From positions 491,425-555,424 of the forward strand of contig SIJG01000098.1 in assembly GCA_023374025.1 (NCBI GenBank): 64,000 nucleotides of DNA, written 5' to 3'. Shown here piece after piece: positions 59,385 through 64,000 of the stretch; position 1 is the stretch's first letter; each line of letters starts with the position of its first letter. The position numbers and the translations under genes are program-made. The stretch comes from Heterodera schachtii. Lineage: Eukaryota; Nematoda; Chromadorea; Rhabditida; Heteroderidae. The notes below the pieces were generated by a model, which had not been told where the DNA came from, did no database searches, and worked only from the letters and a program-made list of their open reading frames with translations.

Positions 59385-59750
59385 TCAACTAACAACTGTT
59401 TGTGAGACAATCTGCGAGTATGTTTTTTTCATTACAGCTTTCGGCGATTCCGTTTGTGGATTTTTTTCCTTTAAATTAAATTAAGAAAAATAATAAATAA
59501 ACAATTTTACCATTTTTTGCATTTTCGTGATGTAATGCTGCCAATTTCTTCAACCACAATTGTTTTTGAGGAGAAGACTTTTGTGGTGAATTTCGTCAAA
59601 ACAGCCTTAAGTTTAGCAATTTTTTGAAGAATAATTTTGTACTTTAGCAATTAATATTTAATTATATTATTATTATTATACTTCAATTACTAATTCTTTT
59701 TCCACAAAAACAACATCTCTCCACGCATTCATTGCGATCCATTCTTGCTC
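59385..59750 (-). pseudogene. Gene fragment, three exon-like pieces, inside R1
   Basis: Minus strand. Piece a (59750-59676) after TTTTTATTTAG is open as EQEWIAMNAWRDVVFVEKEL. Piece b (59641-59511) after GCTAAAG is open for about 43 codons (LKAVLTKFTTKVFSSKTIV, VEEIGSITSRK) to a donor-like GTAAAATTG. Piece c (59468-59385) after TTTAAAG is open as EKNPQTESPKAVMKKTYSQ and ends in TGA. Composition is protein-like throughout. Joining b to c by the apparent splice sites shifts the frame, so the splicing is misjudged or the gene is decayed. R1 sequence flanks both sides, so an exon cluster has been captured by or inserted into the repeat. Family not recognised. Confidence 0.4.
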
Positions 59751-59829
59751 CTAAATAAAAATTTCATTTAATTATTAAGAATTTACAAAATTAAAGCTCT
59801 TAAATTTATTTTTATTTTTAATTTTTCAT

Positions 59830-61400
59830 TAGTAATCCGTCATAGAAAATTCTAAAAAAACAAAAGAAATAAGCAAAATCAAAATTTAATTAAATTTATA
59901 ATATAATTTTGATGTGAAAAGAAAATACAAAAATGAACTTAGATGTATTTAGTAAACAATAAAGTGTTGTCAATAAATACAGTATAACTGATGATTAATT
60001 TGATTTTCAGATGATGATGTATCAATTAAAATTTTATTTCTCTTTAAATTAATTAGTTCTATTCTTTTAATTATGCAAATAAATCAATTTAAAAAAATAT
60101 ATAAATATTTTGTAGAAAATTAGTAAAAGAATAATTTATCAGTGACAAAAAGCATATTTAAAGTAAATAAAAAATGGAATATTATTTAATTTATTCTATG
60201 AAATGTTAGTAAATTAACAAAATGGAGCAAACAATAATAAATAATTCAATACAAAATGATAAAATAAAAAATTGATAACATAAATTTAACACCAATTCAC
60301 CGCAAATGAAAGAGCGACTCTTCTTCAGCGAGAAATAAAAAAACATAAAAATTATTAGCAAAGAGAAATATAAAAAATGGTATTTATTAATTATTAATTT
60401 TGTGCTGAATTATACATTTAAAAATAATATTTTACAAACCCGTAAAATTCGAAAATAAATATAAAATTAAACCACTTTTTAAAAAAAGGAGAAGAGGGCG
60501 GTAAACTCGGTGCAGTCTAACTACTGCATAAACCATGAGTTTAAAAGTAAATAAATAAATAGAGATATTACAAATATAAAAATAAACAACAAAATCTTAA
60601 TATATTAAAAGCATATTCGATTATAAATTAATTAAACATTTATTCGAAATAACGTATTATATGAAATTTTTTAATTTATCAGCTAAAATTGCAAAAAATT
60701 CTTACATTTTTATAAAGTTTTGAAGAAAATTTTATCCGAAAAATAATTTGCAAGCAAGAATTAAAATTTGATTCATGGGATAAAATTTTCAGGAAATAAC
60801 CACATTTTTTAATAAATTTTTTTTTATTTTTTTGAATTTTTTGGTGTTCTTTAGCCCCCGGAAGGGTTCGAAGAGATTTGCTTTAAAATTTGAAATTTGA
60901 GAGTTTTTCAGTGAATGTATTAATATATTTTAGACCATGAAATGTTATTTATATTATTCTTGATTATTTTTTTAAAGAATTAAAAAAAATTCAAAACTTT
61001 TTTATTCTCGTCTTGTATTAATTCATGTTTATTTGTTTGTTTTTTTTTGCTTATTTTACTATATTAAAATTTATTTTGAAATTGTTTCCTTTAAATTATC
61101 CTTTTTTTCCAATAAAGAAAAGGTCCACAAAAGGGAAAATCCGCTTACTTTGTGGACAACATAATGTATAAATTAATTGTCCAAAGTAATTCGGATAAAA
61201 AAATGAATAATATTTAAAAGAGAGATCACAAGTCACACAATTTATAAGTCAAAGCGGCTCAAATCTATCAAAATTATCGAATCGCTTATTTAACTGTATT
61301 TAGTAAAAATTTATATATATATATATATATTTAAAAAAAAATTAATTTTGTTAGTTTAATGAATACTTATTCTATGAGAATTAATAAAAAAAAAACAAAA
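59830..61400 (+). repeat. R1 tail plus X segment, copy 4
   Basis: Colinear with 20390-21900. It has the AAGAG-CGA-CTCTT hairpin (60310-60322), the island at 60488-60546, GTTCTTTAGCCCCCGG (60847) and AAGGTCCACAAAAGGG (61121). It has an extra stretch at 61150-61270 (AATTCGG, GAGATCACAAGTCACAC) that the copy at 21800 lacks but the inverted copy at 36050-36120 keeps. Confidence 0.85.
60488..60546 (-). other. Hairpin island, compensatory partner of 36700
   Basis: TGCAGT (60511-60516) pairs with ACTGCA (60523-60528) over CTAACT, followed by CATGAGTTTAAAA (60534-60546) and preceded by AAAAAAAGGAGAAGAGGG. Compared with ATACAGT/ACTGTAT in the inverted copy, base pairs rather than bases are conserved. 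Confidence 0.45.
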
Positions 61401-62575
61401 ATCAAAAAAAATATTGAATCTAAATTACCAATTATTTTTTAATTAATTACCTATTTTGGTCGATTTTTATTAAACGCAGAAAATTATGAATATTTCAATG
61501 GCAATTTTTAGTGCCAAAAATTTAATTATTTAATTAGCACTTAATTTATATTAAGTAAAATTAATTAAAAAGATAATAGATATTTATAAAAATGGTAAAA
61601 ATGTAATATCTATTAATTTATGAGCATATAAATTAGGTCATCCTGCTAATTTCGTGGAAAATGCAGCATATCAATTGTCAAGATTAAATAAACGAAACAA
61701 AAATATTCATCTTTACACATAATATAATTATATAAATCAGCTAAAAGAATTATTAAAATATACATTTTTTATAATTAACGCCGGAATTTTATTTAAAATT
61801 TAAATCATTATCTTCTTAATTTTATATTTAAAATAAAAATTGTACCCGTCGAATGGGCTTTTTTGTTGTTGATTGATAGAAAACAAAAGAATAAATGAAT
61901 ATCTTTTTTAATTTAAAAAATTCTTAATTTTAGCGAATTTTAAGGAAATAATTAAATAAATTAAATTTAAAAACTCAAAATTGTAAATAAATTTAACATC
62001 CAAAAATCTATAAATTAGAAATAATTTTAATTTAAAAATTATAAACAAATATTTAAAGAAATATTAATAAAATTTAAATGAAAAACTAATTAAGAACCAA
62101 TTAATATCTAATTTAAAAATGCTTAAAACAAATAAAAATGATACAAACTACCAAAACCAAAGAAATAGAGGTGCATAGAAAAAAAAAAAAACAGAATAAC
62201 AAGATTAAATTTAAAAAAATAAGTAAATCCAAAAATAAAAGAAAAAAAATAAACGGTAAAAAAATTATTATGCGAATTCATATTAATTGCATATTATATT
62301 TTTGTTTTATATTCTAGTGATTATTTAAATAATTATAAAAACGTTCGATATGTTCTTCAATTCTGTTTTTGTTTTCTGTAATTTCTATAAAATCTTTATT
62401 GAATTAATAAATTTTATTTTATTTTATTATTGTTTTTTTTGCATTAACAATAAATTAATAATAAATAAAAAAATATATTTACAGAAATAATATTTTTTAA
62501 AAATCATCGAAAATTGGAAGACATTATTGTAAAAACAGTGTAATTAAATTCAAATTTAAATGATTATTTATTATA
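61400..62575. other. AT-rich DNA with pieces of X and Y
   Basis: 61390-61570 is the direct partner of inverted 34550-34690; 61910-62120 is a Y fragment (CTTAATTTTAGCGAATTTTA). An ACCCGTCGAATGGG hairpin is at 61846. No gene. Confidence 0.5.
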
Positions 62576-62634
62576 TTATAGAAAAATAATGAAACATTCT
62601 ATAAGTTGAAATTGAGGATAAAGGCAATAGAATC

Positions 62635-63190
62635 GGCTCCCGGACTTTTCGACAGAAGGACTTTCCGACAGCAAAGGACATTTCGACAGAAACACAAAAA
62701 ATAATGGACTTTTCGACAGTAAACATAAAAACAAATAATTTTTATTAAAATAAATTATATTGCTTGTCAGTTTTAATAAATTTCTTTTAAATGAACATAC
62801 TATAATATGTATTGCCAAACCATTATTACTTGGGATACGATTTTGTCTTTTTTAGCTAGAAAAATTTCAGAAAAATATTTCTTAAGAATTGGCCCCTAAC
62901 ATTTTCAAAAATACACTATTAAGAAGAATGAAAAATTTTCTCAAAAATTCATTCCCAAAATTTATTTGTTTCTTTTATTGGTAAGAATTTTTGATTTTAA
63001 AAAATTATCTATCTCAATACTGGTTTGGCTTAATTTTGTTGTTTTGGTGACAATTTTTAAGATTTTACGCCCCTAAATTTGAAACCTAATTACATTTTAC
63101 TGTCGAAAAGTCCCCTCCTTAAATTAAAAATATTTCTGTCGAAAAGTCCTTTGCTGTCGAAAAGTCCTTCTGTCGAAAAGTCCGGCGCCC
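62635..63190. mobile_element. 8-bp-TSD element with GACTTTTCGACAG subterminal repeats
   Basis: 556 bp flanked by ATAGAATC on both sides (62627-62634, 63191-63198). The ends GGCTCCCGGACTTTTCGACA and, inverted, GGGCGCCGGACTTTTCGACA each carry four copies of GGACTTTTCGACAG-like units, giving inverted repeats of roughly 90 bp with gaps. The interior is AT-rich with TTAAGAATTGGCCCCTAA, echoing other elements here. The frames at 62576-62818 and 63079-63261 are these repeats read as protein. An 8-bp TSD fits hAT or P-type elements. Confidence 0.88.
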
Positions 63191-63198
63191 ATAGAATC

Positions 63199-63870
63199 AA
63201 TATCTTCAATTTAAATTTAAATATTATTCTAGTGAATTTTATAGCGATAATTAAATTTTAAAAGATATATTTTTGTATCTAAAAACCAATATTATGAATG
63301 CCTTTAATTTATCATTATAAATAAAAGAAATATTTTGATAAAAAAAAAGAAAATAATTTTATTTATATATTATCCACTATACTATACACAAATAAACGGA
63401 AAAATCACGAAAATATACAAAAAAATAATTTTGAACAAAGATAAGAACGATAAGTGCATTTTATAGATAATTTATATGTAAAATGGTAAAAATATTTATA
63501 TATAATTATAGTGATAGCTCGATCATCATTGTCGAAAAAAATTACAAAATTAGCACATTCACATAATGCTTCGTTTATCTGATTATTTAATCATAAATTT
63601 AAAGAAATATTAAAGCATAAAGCAATTAAAATTCCAGTAATTAGTATCAAAAATCTTAGTTTGAAAGTTGAGTAAAAATTGCAAAATTATAATAAAAAAG
63701 CTCTTAATTTTAGCAAATTATAAAGTAATAATAAAATTTAAAAATATAAATTTAATATTCATTGAGTAATTTAATGAAAATTAAAGAAATATAGATATTC
63801 TAAAATTAAAATTAAATTAATAAAATTGCAAAGATAAAATTAAATGAAAAATAAAAAACTATAATAGTAG
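63199..63870. other. AT-rich intergenic DNA
   Basis: No gene. A small island is at 63514-63540 (GATAGCTCGATCATCATTGTCG). Confidence 0.45.
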
Positions 63871-63875
63871 TGTAA

Positions 63876-64000
63876 GACCACGATTCCCCGTACGGTTCAG
63901 TACCGGACATTTCAGTACCAGATTTTCTGACACGTTTCAGTACCAGAGTCCTGGCACTGAAACGGCCTTTCTGGTACTCAAACGGCCATTTGTCCCCATG
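63876..64000. mobile_element. Probable transposon end cut by the window edge
   Basis: Abrupt GC-rich sequence with repeated TTTCAGTACCAGA-like units (63889, 63918, 63945) and partly inverted CTGGCACTGAAACGGCC / CTGGTACTCAAACGGCC. The short subterminal repeats resemble the style of the element at 62635. The other end lies outside the window. Confidence 0.45.

Noticed and set aside
62576..63261. Frames with repeated LSKSPLL-type motifs
   Set aside because: Translation of GACTTTTCGACAG subterminal repeats of a transposon.
1..64000. tRNA, rRNA, riboswitch or bacterial operon signals
   Set aside because: None seen on reading both strands by eye; the lack of coding density and the presence of splice-like signals exclude a bacterial chromosome.

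Overview
The window is nuclear DNA of a small-genome eukaryote. It is roughly four-fifths A+T by eye, has no dense open frames, and carries splice-like signals (T-rich tract followed by TTTTAG or TTTCAG; GTAAGT donors) around a few short coding-like patches. A decayed DD37D (maT-type) mariner, several 8-bp-TSD non-autonomous transposons and extreme AT richness would suit a nematode such as a plant-parasitic Meloidogyne. That is inference; nothing here is diagnostic. I recognise no complete protein-coding gene, tRNA, rRNA or CRISPR array. Nearly all long open frames are chance frames in AT-rich repeats or lie inside transposons.

Layout. The window is a mosaic of a few repeat families present many times in both orientations. 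(1) Repeat R1, about 1.3 kb, has full or truncated copies at 178, 9342, 17270, 19377, 30383, 37240-38268 (inverted), 52412 and 59020. (2) Segment X follows R1 in four places (17.6-18.6, 20.6-21.9, 36.0-37.3 inverted, 60.0-61.4 kb). (3) Segment Y occurs near 12.0, 22.4, 35.3-36.0 (inverted), 49.2, 51.4 and 61.9 kb. (4) An approximately 8-kb segmental duplication links 2338-10362 to 23742-31411 in direct orientation. It is nearly identical in its last 3.3 kb but differs by large insertions or deletions, one of which is a clean hAT-like insertion with its empty site preserved. (5) From about 31.4 to 42.0 kb the strand bias flips from A-rich to T-rich, and repeats there are mostly inverted, as if a 10-kb block had been turned round.

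Mobile elements. Non-autonomous elements with terminal inverted repeats and 8-bp target duplications lie at 7989-8552 (and its duplicate 29037-29600), 21925-22441, 23686-23853, 26237-26859, 46449-47042 and 62635-63190. A compound maT/mariner remnant with 146-bp inverted arms made from the transposase C-terminus is at 55509-56353.

Gene-like patches. Fragments that look like real exons, usually GC-richer than their surroundings, are at 13424-13614 (-), 32107-32159 (+), 38320-38489 (+), 53767-54006 (+), 55379-55505 (-) and 59385-59750 (-, lying inside a broken R1 copy). They are unrecognised and probably partial or dead.

The most unusual recurring structure is a set of 30-60-bp GC-rich islands inside otherwise conserved AT-rich repeats. 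The island sequence varies from copy to copy while one flank keeps a box CATGAGTTTAAA / CAAGAGTTTAAT. Several islands form hairpins, and one pair of copies shows a compensatory base-pair change. They are candidate small structured RNA loci, on modest evidence.
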